Shown: piece by piece, positions 7,924 through 14,575 of the stretch
Numbering within the stretch: position 1 is the first letter of the stretch
How the letters are laid out: every line of letters starts with the position of its first letter
Virus record (IMG/VR): IMGVR_UViG_3300037264_004389
Coordinates: 1 to 30,194 of that record
Source of the DNA: a virus
Strand: one strand, 5' to 3'
DNA: 30,194 bases
Translations under genes and position numbers: made by a program
The notes under the pieces: model-generated
Database searches by the model: none
Told to the model about the DNA's origin: nothing
What the model saw: the letters and a program-made list of their open reading frames with translations, nothing else

Positions 7924-7958
7924 GAAAAAAAGCCGGGTGAGTAAAACCCCACCCAGCT
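7924..7958 (-). terminator. Rho-independent terminator in the fibre operon
   Basis: On the minus strand, AGCTGGGTG pairs with CACCCGGCT (nine pairs, one U-G) around a ten-base loop and is followed by a run of seven T. This is a textbook intrinsic terminator. It lies 45 bases after the stop of the gene ending at 8004 and 51 bases before the next start at 7872. The space 7873-7923 contains AT-rich stretches such as TTTATACA and TAAAAT that could be a promoter, but no convincing -35/-10 pair. Confidence 0.85.
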
Positions 7959-8003
7959 AAACAGAGGTTCATTTGAGGTTTAAATGGGTTTTGTGAAACA
8001 AAC

Positions 8004-8642
8004 CTAATCATCAAGAGAATATGTAACCGTTACTGTGGCCGAGGTAAGCCCTACGGTATCTCCAGCCGAGCTACTCAATTCCAGATCCAGAGTATCATTG
8101 TAATCCCATGCATTACCAAAGCCGTCCGCAAAGGTAATACCACTCACATCAAATGTAATTGTGACCCCATCAACATCCGCATGATCAAATAACGCGGAAG
8201 TTTGGTTTGCATTGTTTCGTTTGAATCGGTAATTGATATCTTTACCTGTATCTGGAGCAGCATTAAGCACACTCTTCAAAGAGAGTATGTGGATAGGTCT
8301 TCCAAAAACAAGATCGTTCCAGAACACTTGTGTTACTGAAATGGGTGCTCCAGTCTTTGTGACAACCACAGTTCTTTCAAGATCCTCATCTACACTCAAA
8401 ATCTGCAGTTTTCCCACAGTAACAAGGGTGGATATTTCCCCATCAACTGCTGATTTCTTAACAGCTCCCGTCTCAACTAGTTGTATAGCTAAAGTCGTAT
8501 CCGGTGCGTCATTAACGTCCAATCCTGTTGGGATGTACCGAGCTTGATTCTGTTTCCGCCCGTAGGGACCACCATTCCGGTCATTTCCAATATCCCCGAT
8601 AAAGATAGAATCTTTATTAGGGTCAATATTCAAGAGTTTCAT
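8004..8642 (-). CDS. Structural protein, short paralogue of the 8724-10049 product
   Basis: The 212-residue protein aligns with the N-terminal and C-terminal thirds of its upstream neighbour. Shared features are the start MK(I/L)LNIDP, then FIGDIGN, R(R/K)QNQARYIP(S/T)GL, LAIQ(F/L)VET-AV, and DDYVFGRP or NDLVFGRP. It lacks the Ig-like middle of the paralogue. The C-terminal 60 residues look like a beta domain (DTLDLELSSSAGDT, then VTVTYSLDD). AGAGG lies six bases before the ATG. The leader upstream of this gene is conserved with that of the paralogue. A strong terminator follows it. It probably forms part of the virion surface or a fibre; the precise role is unknown. Confidence 0.6.
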   Translation of the reverse strand: MKLLNIDPNKDSIFIGDIGNDRNGGPYGRKQNQARYIPTGLDVNDAPDTTLAIQLVETGAVKKSAVDGEISTLVTVGKLQILSVDEDLERTVVVTKTGAPISVTQVFWNDLVFGRPIHILSLKSVLNAAPDTGKDINYRFKRNNANQTSALFDHADVDGVTITFDVSGITFADGFGNAWDYNDTLDLELSSSAGDTVGLTSATVTVTYSLDD

Positions 8643-8665
8643 TCTGTGCCTCTCAAAGTCACAAG

Positions 8666-8704
8666 GAAGCCCGTTGAGTACCAGCCTGATACAGGTTCCG
8701 GTGG
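8666..8704 (-). promoter_or_regulatory. Conserved 5' leader element, copy B
   Basis: In the non-coding space upstream of the gene starting at 8642, two blocks (21 and 11 bases) match the leader of the paralogous gene exactly, separated by a variable 7 bases. The element begins 24 bases before the start codon. The copy also forms a small hairpin with GTTCC and GGAAC arms just upstream. No start or stop frame is shared, so the match is not coding. Confidence 0.6.
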
Positions 8705-8723
8705 AACTCCCCTTAAAATCACT

Positions 8724-10049
8724 TTAATCTACAAATTCGTAATACACTTTAACTGTAACGGACCCAATCCCAGTTGTATCCGTGCTTAAACCAAATAAAA
8801 CATCCATTTCATCATCTTGATCCAGCTGATTTGTACCCGGAGCTGCAGCATAAGCCATCGCAGATGTGTCAAAGGTTTTATCCCCACTATCTGATTGTGT
8901 ATACCTGTAAAAACTTTGAGTAGTATTGGCTGAGGGGGCGTCCGCTCCTAAGCCGCCATCTGCTGTGTTATCGGTATAAACCGTAGTTATATTGTCAGAA
9001 ATAGTGGTGAGTAACTTATGAGCACCAGTATTCCCAGCTACTGTTCTGTATACTTTACGTGCTGTAACGATCCCTGAGGTTCCCGTAGGGATCACAGAAA
9101 GAGCAACCTTTGAATCATCCGCAGCTGGCATATTCGCACCCAATGAACCATCAGCAATGTTATCTTCATAGGTAGTTGTCGTATTGTCTGCGATTGTGGC
9201 AACTAATTTGTAGTTCCCAGTATCCCCAGCTATCGTTCTGTATACTTTACGTGCCGTGGTGCCTGTAGCCCCTAAGGGAATTACAGTTAATGCAACTTTA
9301 CCATTTGTAGTTTTATCTACAACATTTAGTACGTTAGAAACTGCAGAACCGGTTGTTTCCCCACCCGCATGTACAAAAGTAATTTTCCATGAATGGGTTC
9401 CGTCGTCTACGTTACCTGCGCCAGCCCCGGCTAAAGCTGCTGTTGCTGCAGATCCAGAAGCTACAATAACATTGACTATAGCTGAGACGGTTCCTGCTTC
9501 TGTTTCGCCAAGAGCGGTTACTAACGTTACTTTATAACTATGAGTGCCGGGTGTGACACTGCCAGCTCCTGCTGCGGCTAATGCAACGGTAGGGGCCGCT
9601 GGGGCGGTTGTACTTATTTGTACAGTGTTATTCTTTTTGTAAATAACATCAACAACTTTACTTGCTCCCGGTGGAACATTGGGTGTGACTATTAGTCTTG
9701 TTAAAAGAATTGGACGACCAAAAACATAATCATCAAAAAACACCTGAGAGTTTGTTGGGGCAAGTATGGTCTTTGTTAAGACGTGCTCATAGTTTTCACC
9801 AGCGCTTACTACCTGCACAAAGCCCTGTGCAATAAATGCGGCAATCTCCCCACTAGCTGCTGATTTCAACACAGCATCCGTTTCAACAAACTGTATCGCT
9901 AGAGCAGGATCTGGCGTACCACTAACCAATCCGGATGGGATATATCTAGCTTGGTTCTGTCGCCTTCCCACAGTTCCTTTGTTTCTTTGATTTCCAATAT
10001 CCCCAATAAAATGGGATTCTCCAGATGGATCGATATTTAAGATTTTCAT
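8724..10049 (-). CDS. Structural protein with inserted Ig-like repeats
   Basis: I place the start at the ATG at 10049, which has GAGGG seven bases upstream and gives MKILNIDP, matching the paralogue; this gives 441 residues. Residues 1-144 match the paralogue at 8004-8642, as does the last segment (about 381-441). In between sits an insertion of roughly 235 residues containing Ig/FN3-like units: two starts of the GTHSYK or GTHSWK type and two ARKVYRT(I/V)AG-TG ends. One such module is shared with the protein at 6934-7872. Probably a displayed virion protein whose insert supplies surface-binding domains. Structural role inferred. Confidence 0.65.
   Translation of the reverse strand: MKILNIDPSGESHFIGDIGNQRNKGTVGRRQNQARYIPSGLVSGTPDPALAIQFVETDAVLKSAASGEIAAFIAQGFVQVVSAGENYEHVLTKTILAPTNSQVFFDDYVFGRPILLTRLIVTPNVPPGASKVVDVIYKKNNTVQISTTAPAAPTVALAAAGAGSVTPGTHSYKVTLVTALGETEAGTVSAIVNVIVASGSAATAALAGAGAGNVDDGTHSWKITFVHAGGETTGSAVSNVLNVVDKTTNGKVALTVIPLGATGTTARKVYRTIAGDTGNYKLVATIADNTTTTYEDNIADGSLGANMPAADDSKVALSVIPTGTSGIVTARKVYRTVAGNTGAHKLLTTISDNITTVYTDNTADGGLGADAPSANTTQSFYRYTQSDSGDKTFDTSAMAYAAAPGTNQLDQDDEMDVLFGLSTDTTGIGSVTVKVYYEFVD
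9372..9443. repeat. 72-bp perfect repeat, copy 2
   Basis: Identical to 7540-7611; it encodes the same part of the Ig-like module in the 441-residue structural protein. The bases just outside differ (9371 and 9444), so the match has sharp borders. Confidence 0.9.
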
Positions 10050-10074
10050 ATATACACCCTCTTTGAGGAGGCTA

Positions 10075-10112
10075 GAAGCCCGTTGAGTACCAGCCAACAA
10101 TGGTTCCGGTGG
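10075..10112 (-). promoter_or_regulatory. Conserved 5' leader element, copy A
   Basis: Blocks of 21 and 11 bases identical to those at 8666-8704 lie 26 bases upstream of the ATG at 10049. The spacer between the blocks differs in length (6 versus 7) and sequence. The rest of the 115-base gap 10050-10164 holds the ribosome binding site and AT-rich sequence (GTATAAG, TATAGT) without a clear promoter. The pair of copies flanks the 441-residue gene as direct repeats. Confidence 0.6.
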
Positions 10113-10164
10113 TGCTACAGCCCTAAGACTATAGACTTATACAAAAAGATAAAAAGAGAGGAAT

Positions 10165-10749
10165 CTAGTTTGGGTCTTCTTTGTGATGAATTTTCGTATA
10201 TAAGTCTTCAAACTCTAACCGCTCACTATCCGGAGCAAATAATTTCCAGCCTAAATTAGTCCAGAACCTAGTCTCTACGGGCTCACTAACTGATTCAGAC
10301 TTAGATTTAAAAGAAAATAGGTTCTTGATCCAAATCCAGAAGTGAAATTTGGGTTTAGAAATAAACCCATCTAAATTGGATAGAACCTGTTGTGGAATCA
10401 GCTTTCTAACATTTACAGTTGGATCTTCTCTATCGTTTGTATACTGTACCGCTTGTGCAATTAGGTTGAATGAGTCTACACTACCCTGAAGCGTTAGATT
10501 GCTGTATCCAAATACTTCCCGGTCTTTAGGTGTTTTTACAAACCTAGATAGAAGGTCACCTTTTACTCCGTTTAAACCCACAAACCAGTTAGTATGGCAC
10601 GCATTACACCCCCAACCCACTTTACGGTTTAGAATATCATCCACAACAAGTAACCAGTTAAATTCTACAGTAGGGTGTTCCACTCTAAAATGGTTTATGA
10701 CAGCAGTAGAAAGTTCCGATAGGGTCCGCATTTGATGTTCCAACCTCAT
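10165..10749 (-). CDS. Unrecognised protein, possible head-tail connector component
   Basis: The 194-residue protein contains a single CxxC (GWGCNACHTNW, about residue 48) and a tryptophan/phenylalanine-rich stretch (FHFWIWIKNLFSF, about residue 135) that is hydrophobic but rather short and charged for a membrane helix. The N-terminus is helical, with a WLLVVDDILNRK segment. AAGGAGA precedes the ATG by about ten bases. It sits between the FmdB-like gene and the fibre genes, where phages often place neck or tail-completion proteins. I do not recognise a family. Confidence 0.5.
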   Translation of the reverse strand: MRLEHQMRTLSELSTAVINHFRVEHPTVEFNWLLVVDDILNRKVGWGCNACHTNWFVGLNGVKGDLLSRFVKTPKDREVFGYSNLTLQGSVDSFNLIAQAVQYTNDREDPTVNVRKLIPQQVLSNLDGFISKPKFHFWIWIKNLFSFKSKSESVSEPVETRFWTNLGWKLFAPDSERLEFEDLYTKIHHKEDPN

Positions 10750-10750
10750 A

Positions 10751-11128
10751 TTAATCTTTCTCCTTTTTAATTAATTTATCATAGGAGTCCGCATTAAGAC
10801 CTTTGGATTTAGCTAGTCTCTGGGCCTCAGACCAAGTATCAACCTGTTCCCCGGCTACATTAGGCATCAGCCTTATTTGTGGATGAGCTTCTTGTCGCTC
10901 TCGAGTTCGAGAAGCTTTCTCAGCGTTTCTTTTGAGCCTAATAGAGGATTCCCTATGAATCTTAGAAGACCAACCACTCCAACCTTTTAGAATAAAGTTA
11001 GGGACAGATATTTTTCGTTCAAGTTGTTTCCCACATATTTTGCATACAAATATGGGGTCTTCATTTATGGAATGAATTTCTTCTTGAACGGTATTGCAAA
11101 ACGTACAACCGTAATCATAGGTAGGCAT
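10751..11128 (-). CDS. FmdB-type zinc-ribbon protein
   Basis: The first 35 residues match the FmdB-family zinc ribbon: MPTYDYGCTFC, then VCKICGK, with Cys8, Cys11, Cys29 and Cys32 as likely zinc ligands. The rest (to residue 125) is basic and helical, rich in Arg/Lys/Glu, ending KKEKD. FmdB-like domains are common in phages and bacteria and their role is poorly known; a regulator was first proposed. Here it lies three bases after its upstream neighbour, in the block just downstream of the capsid gene, so an assembly role is also possible. The ribosome binding sequence is weak (GAAGAG), so coupling is likely. Confidence 0.7.
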   Translation of the reverse strand: MPTYDYGCTFCNTVQEEIHSINEDPIFVCKICGKQLERKISVPNFILKGWSGWSSKIHRESSIRLKRNAEKASRTRERQEAHPQIRLMPNVAGEQVDTWSEAQRLAKSKGLNADSYDKLIKKEKD

Positions 11129-11131
11129 CTT

Positions 11132-11404
11132 TTACTCTTCTTCAACCTCTTCCTCATCGAGATCTTCTTCCTCTATCGAATTCTGCTGCTTAAGAGTTAG
11201 TTTTCTTTTCTGCTGTTTAATTTCTTGTTGAACACCGTGGAAGAACCCTTCCGAGACGGATTCAAGTAGTGCTCTTACAGCCTTTCGATACTCATAGCCA
11301 TGGGCGAGCTTGAGCAGTTTGGAATCTAGAGTTTTAAATGTCTGCTCTCCCCACTTTTTTCCGGCCACTAATCCGAATTCAAAAGCATCTCGATGAGACC
11401 TCAT
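11132..11404 (-). CDS. Small protein with acidic tail
   Basis: The 90-residue protein has a helical body with aromatic and glycine residues (FGLVAGKKWGEQTF), a basic glutamine-rich stretch (QQEIKQQKRKLTLKQQ) and a terminal run of acidic residues (EEEDLDEEEVEEE). GAGGG lies eight bases before the ATG, next to the stop of the upstream gene. Small proteins with acidic tails occur among phage head proteins, but the family is not recognised here. Confidence 0.5.
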   Translation of the reverse strand: MRSHRDAFEFGLVAGKKWGEQTFKTLDSKLLKLAHGYEYRKAVRALLESVSEGFFHGVQQEIKQQKRKLTLKQQNSIEEEDLDEEEVEEE

Positions 11405-11416
11405 CAGGGGGGCCCT

Positions 11417-12043
11417 CTATTTTCTTCCAAAAACTTCTTTAACTAAACGTACCCTTCCCTCAATAGTCTGTTTTACTTGTGGATCGATCTCAATCTCTGC
11501 TAAATGGTTTAGGACTTGAAGATCCGCTACCTCAACAAGTAAGGATACTTTCTGATTAGAGGATAGCTTGTTCCATTTATCATAATTGAAATTAGGTTCG
11601 TGCTCTCTGAGGAGCTCAACACCTCTCATTGGGATTTTTCTAAACTCAAAGGAAGCTACACCAGAATCATGTTCTATAGGTAATACGGATTCGACCACTC
11701 TTCCAGTTTTGGGATCGTCTTTCCGTGTTATAATATAGTTAGGGGGCTGTGATGGTCTGAGTTCAGGGGGTTCTTCACCGGGACGAATAATGTGCTTATT
11801 TCTAATAGTGGTATGGATAGAGGGACAGACATATTCCTCACCGTTGACTGTGATACGATTACCTTTAACAAGGACCTCTGTTCCAGCCGCTATCTTACCC
11901 TTTATTCCCCCAATATACTGTGGAATAGCAGCGATGTAGAGTTCTCCCTCTTCTTTAGAGCGCATTTTGGGGGCTGGGGCAGTAATAGGGGGGGGAGCAG
12001 GGGCGGGAACGGTTTCAATAACATCTTTCTTCGGTCTTGGCAT
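11417..12043 (-). CDS. Unrecognised protein immediately downstream of the capsid gene
   Basis: The 208-residue protein starts with a Pro/Ala-rich disordered stretch (residues about 12-25, PAPAPPPITAPAP), followed by a small beta domain (about 35-90) that includes IPQYIGGIKGKIAAGTEVLVKG, split here by a turn, and a helical C-terminus. GGAG with six bases of spacing precedes the ATG. It follows the capsid gene after a 127-base structured gap. Position suggests a head-completion or capsid-associated protein, but no motif confirms it. Confidence 0.5.
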   Translation of the reverse strand: MPRPKKDVIETVPAPAPPPITAPAPKMRSKEEGELYIAAIPQYIGGIKGKIAAGTEVLVKGNRITVNGEEYVCPSIHTTIRNKHIIRPGEEPPELRPSQPPNYIITRKDDPKTGRVVESVLPIEHDSGVASFEFRKIPMRGVELLREHEPNFNYDKWNKLSSNQKVSLLVEVADLQVLNHLAEIEIDPQVKQTIEGRVRLVKEVFGRK

Positions 12044-12080
12044 TTTAATCTCCTTTTACATTTTCTTATTAAATAAACTG

Positions 12081-12175
12081 GATAAGGGGGTCTCTTGGAT
12101 ATAAAGATACTTAGTATACCTTAACGAGACCCCTGTCTCCATGTATTATCACTATACATCTAAAACCCCCTTATC
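12081..12175 (-). promoter_or_regulatory. Structured RNA at the end of the capsid gene, alternative stems
   Basis: In the capsid transcript the bases GATAAGGGGGT (12175-12165, overlapping the stop codon) can pair perfectly with ACCCCCTTATC (12091-12081). Alternatively GGGGTCTC (12133-12126) pairs with GAGACCCC (12094-12087). The two stems share the 3' arm and cannot both form. A third small hairpin, ATGTAT/ATACAT, lies at 12141-12159. No T-run follows, so it is not a standard terminator. It might slow transcription, protect or process the capsid mRNA, or act as a switch. Confidence 0.6.
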
Positions 12176-13046
12176 GATTGATAATCAGTCGGGTAAGGCC
12201 CGCAGGGTTATGCGAACCAATTCCGATATTCTCAAAAATAGAGAATCCGATCATCCTTTCTTGTGGATTATCAGCGCTGATAACGGTCATTTCAGTACGA
12301 ACAGGAATTCGACCGAAGAAACCCTTCTCTGCGCAAATATATGCTTGTCCAACCGGGACAATACGTGAAACGATAATCCGGGCACCCCAAAGAGTCGCCT
12401 GCAAGCCTGTCTTTAAAAGAGCAGCTTGAGATTCAATATCCAAGGTATCTCTACCAAATTTACGGATATCTGTGAAATCTCGAGCGTTCATAAAGACATT
12501 TTGAACAACAAGATCGTGAAATTCGACTTCACCAAACGCATCGGCAAGCACATCAACGGTGATCGGGGCAGTTACAGTAATGTCAGGGTTGGCATTCCGA
12601 GGATCGGCTGCCGCTGCATCCATAACAGCAAATGCTTTAGTGTCTTCTTGTGCTTGGACCTCGCTCTTTCCGAGGTCAATATTACGTTGAATGAGGTCGT
12701 ACCGAGTATTCTTAACCTCTGTGAGAGACATCTGCGGATTTGCCGCAATCTCAAACAAAGGAAAGATTACTCTTTTTGGTTTACTTTGCGAAATGATAGA
12801 AGCACCTTCCTCTCCAATCATATACGCAACCACTTCCGGGTCACGATCATAGAGTGGAAGAGCGCCATCAGGCAGCTGTTCAACCAAAAACGCCTTACGG
12901 GCGACGGATGCATAATCTCTACGAGTACGCAGAGGCATAATCATACTCATCGCCATTTTTACACGACCGGCAGGAGTCTTAAGGAGTTCGTTAAAGATCT
13001 GCTGTTTTACAGCCTCAGGAAATTGTTCTTGTGCAGTAGTAAGCAT
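12171..13046 (-). CDS. Major capsid protein (HK97 fold)
   Basis: The 291-residue protein has the layout of HK97-fold capsid proteins: a helical N-terminal arm (1-45), an extended loop and central beta/helix region, and a C-terminal segment with FFGRIPVRTEMTVI (about 240-255) and FENIGIGSHNP (about 275-285). The latter is the familiar aromatic-acid-x-hydrophobic-G-x-x-x-x-N end strand of these proteins. GGAGG stands four bases before the ATG, the kind of strong site expected for the most abundant virion protein. It follows the likely decoration protein by nine bases. No separate N-terminal scaffold-like delta domain is obvious, which agrees with a separate scaffold gene upstream. Confidence 0.8.
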   Translation of the reverse strand: MLTTAQEQFPEAVKQQIFNELLKTPAGRVKMAMSMIMPLRTRRDYASVARKAFLVEQLPDGALPLYDRDPEVVAYMIGEEGASIISQSKPKRVIFPLFEIAANPQMSLTEVKNTRYDLIQRNIDLGKSEVQAQEDTKAFAVMDAAAADPRNANPDITVTAPITVDVLADAFGEVEFHDLVVQNVFMNARDFTDIRKFGRDTLDIESQAALLKTGLQATLWGARIIVSRIVPVGQAYICAEKGFFGRIPVRTEMTVISADNPQERMIGFSIFENIGIGSHNPAGLTRLIINR

Positions 13047-13055
13047 TCTTCCTCC

Positions 13056-13586
13056 TTACGACAAGTCATCCAGCTTCCACTTCAGCAACAAATATGGGTT
13101 GCTAGCAGTTGCGGGACGCAAACAAATACCAATAGAGCGGGTTTTGCTAGTAGAATCTTTCGTTATCATTCCACGCAGGGAACAATAAAGACGATCACCT
13201 ACTGAATACGTATTATCCGCGTTATCAGCATCGTTTCTAAGTTCATAGATATCGCACTCGTAGAGTCCGTAATCTTCGAACAAAACACCTTTACCTGACT
13301 CTACAGCACTAGACGCGGAGTAGGCACTGCCCCGCACAGGATTTATAAATAAACCAAGTGCAGCATTTGCCTCACCAGTGGTATCTGCAAGTCCAATAGT
13401 TCCATCAGATAGCAAAGACCCAACCATCCCATCTAGCGCTCCTCTCGGATCATCCGCAGTAACTCCGGCAGGGTTGTTAGAACCACCTACTGTAAACACA
13501 GCAGTGCTTAACGCTGCCGCTGCAAGGGAGTAATACGAATTGCGGGTACCCGAGTACAACACTTTTAAGTGTGGAGTATACAACAT
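13056..13586 (-). CDS. Probable head decoration protein
   Basis: The 176-residue protein is directly upstream of the capsid gene. The second half reads as a beta barrel: GKGVLFEDYGLYECDIYE, then YSVGDRLYCSLRGMIT, then IGICLRP and NPYLLLKWKL. The pattern Y-x-x-GD-x-LY near the middle and (I/V)G-x-x-x-x-P-x-x-x-NPYL at the end occurs in phage capsid decoration proteins, which sit on the outside of the shell and stabilise it. AAGGAGGA lies about ten bases before the ATG, slightly far but strong. The position next to the capsid gene supports the call. A role in capsid assembly other than decoration is possible. Confidence 0.55.
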   Translation of the reverse strand: MLYTPHLKVLYSGTRNSYYSLAAAALSTAVFTVGGSNNPAGVTADDPRGALDGMVGSLLSDGTIGLADTTGEANAALGLFINPVRGSAYSASSAVESGKGVLFEDYGLYECDIYELRNDADNADNTYSVGDRLYCSLRGMITKDSTSKTRSIGICLRPATASNPYLLLKWKLDDLS

Positions 13587-13615
13587 GTACTTTTTTCCTC
13601 CTTTTTGTTAATTCA

Positions 13616-13642
13616 AAATCCGAAAAACTATTTTCCGGATTT
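13616..13642 (-). promoter_or_regulatory. Hairpin with the scaffold stop codon as its loop
   Basis: On the minus strand AAATCCGGAAAA (13642-13631) pairs with TTTTTCGGATTT (13627-13616): twelve pairs with one G-U. The three-base loop is exactly the TAG stop of the scaffold gene. No long T-run follows. The hairpin sits just before the strong ribosome binding site of the decoration protein gene and might mark an mRNA processing or protection point. Confidence 0.7.
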
Positions 13643-14569
13643 ACCAAAAACTTGAGAGACATCAGGAGCAGATGGCCAGAGAGCTTGCAAATTGGAAACA
13701 GAGTACGTACCGGTTTCTCTAGGTCCACCAGCAAGCTTCTGAATACCTTTCTTTGCAACTTTTGCAATAACTTGTTCGGGCATCTGCAGTCCCTCAGCAA
13801 ACAATATTCCCAAAAGATCATCTTCTGGATTAAGAGCTGAACCTTCTACACCCTTCTCTTCCTCGAAACTAAACGAAGCCGCTGGTTCCGCTGCTTCATC
13901 GGATTCCATTACAAAGGGACCAAAAGAAATTTCTACACCATCAGAGGCCTGAACAGGGGTGGTAGGAGCTACCTTTTCCGATTCTACAACTTCAGGTTGT
14001 GTTTCTACAACAGACGTTTCCGCTGCTGCAGATACAGGTTCTTTAGGTTCCGCTTCAACAGGCTTTTGAGCCTCAACAACAGGGGCTACCGCAGGAGTGC
14101 TTAAGGAGGTAAAAGTAGCGTCTGCAGCTTCAATCAACTCTCTTGGAGCATTTAAAAGCGCAGCAGCCAGAGTCTCAATCTCAGCTACTGTACGGTTGGG
14201 GAGTAGAGATGTTGCTAACTTCAGTGCATTGCCAGCCTTACCATAAAAGGCAACAGTGGCTTTTGCCGCTTGTTTAGATTCTTCTGGTACTCCCATCCCC
14301 ATCTCATTTCTAGGCTCTTTCGGGCCAGCTTCAGGAACGTCACGAGGTTCTTCCCATTTCAACCAATCGTCTTTTATGCCATAGGCAGTGTCACGAGCGG
14401 GTTCATACCCTCTTTCTTGGTTCATGGTATAGAGATCATCAGCACGTCTGACTCTCGCGGTAGATCTTGGACGATAGCCTTTGGCACGAAAGCCAGTTGG
14501 CCTAACCGGTCTTTCAATACGCGGATCTCTCCCCAAATCAACCAATTGACTGGTTAATCTTTGTCGCAT
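13628..14569 (-). CDS. Probable scaffold protein
   Basis: The 313-residue protein lies two genes before the capsid protein, where phages usually keep the scaffold. It is very acidic, with an Ala/Glu/Pro/Val-rich middle (about residues 158-240, e.g. EAQKPVEAEPKEPVSAAAE) that is likely disordered, flanked by a basic N-terminus (Arg-rich, 1-45) and a short helical C-terminus (about 265-290, LQMPEQVIAKVAKKGIQKLA) that could bind capsid protein. GGAGG in the end of the upstream gene is nine bases before the ATG. No protease motif is present. The scaffold assignment rests on composition and position and is moderate. Confidence 0.5.
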   Translation of the reverse strand: MRQRLTSQLVDLGRDPRIERPVRPTGFRAKGYRPRSTARVRRADDLYTMNQERGYEPARDTAYGIKDDWLKWEEPRDVPEAGPKEPRNEMGMGVPEESKQAAKATVAFYGKAGNALKLATSLLPNRTVAEIETLAAALLNAPRELIEAADATFTSLSTPAVAPVVEAQKPVEAEPKEPVSAAAETSVVETQPEVVESEKVAPTTPVQASDGVEISFGPFVMESDEAAEPAASFSFEEEKGVEGSALNPEDDLLGILFAEGLQMPEQVIAKVAKKGIQKLAGGPRETGTYSVSNLQALWPSAPDVSQVFGKSGK

Positions 14570-14575
14570 TCAGGT

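Noticed and set aside
10050-10075. CCTC-AAA-GAGG hairpin over the ribosome binding site at 10049
   Set aside because: Only four to five pairs with a three-base loop; too weak to claim regulation and absent from the paralogue.
10050-10100. ATG or alternative start at 10100 for the 441-residue structural protein
   Set aside because: The start at 10049 matches the N-terminus of the paralogue and has GAGGG at seven bases. The upstream stretch overlaps the conserved non-coding leader.
12426-13205. 259-codon plus-strand frame across the capsid gene
   Set aside because: It is antisense to the capsid and decoration genes, which have strong SDs and family-like sequence. The plus-strand product is of implausible composition and has no ribosome binding site. 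It is a shadow frame.
13477-13821. 114-codon minus-strand frame overlapping scaffold and decoration genes
   Set aside because: It lies in another frame over two supported genes, has no SD and no recognisable sequence.
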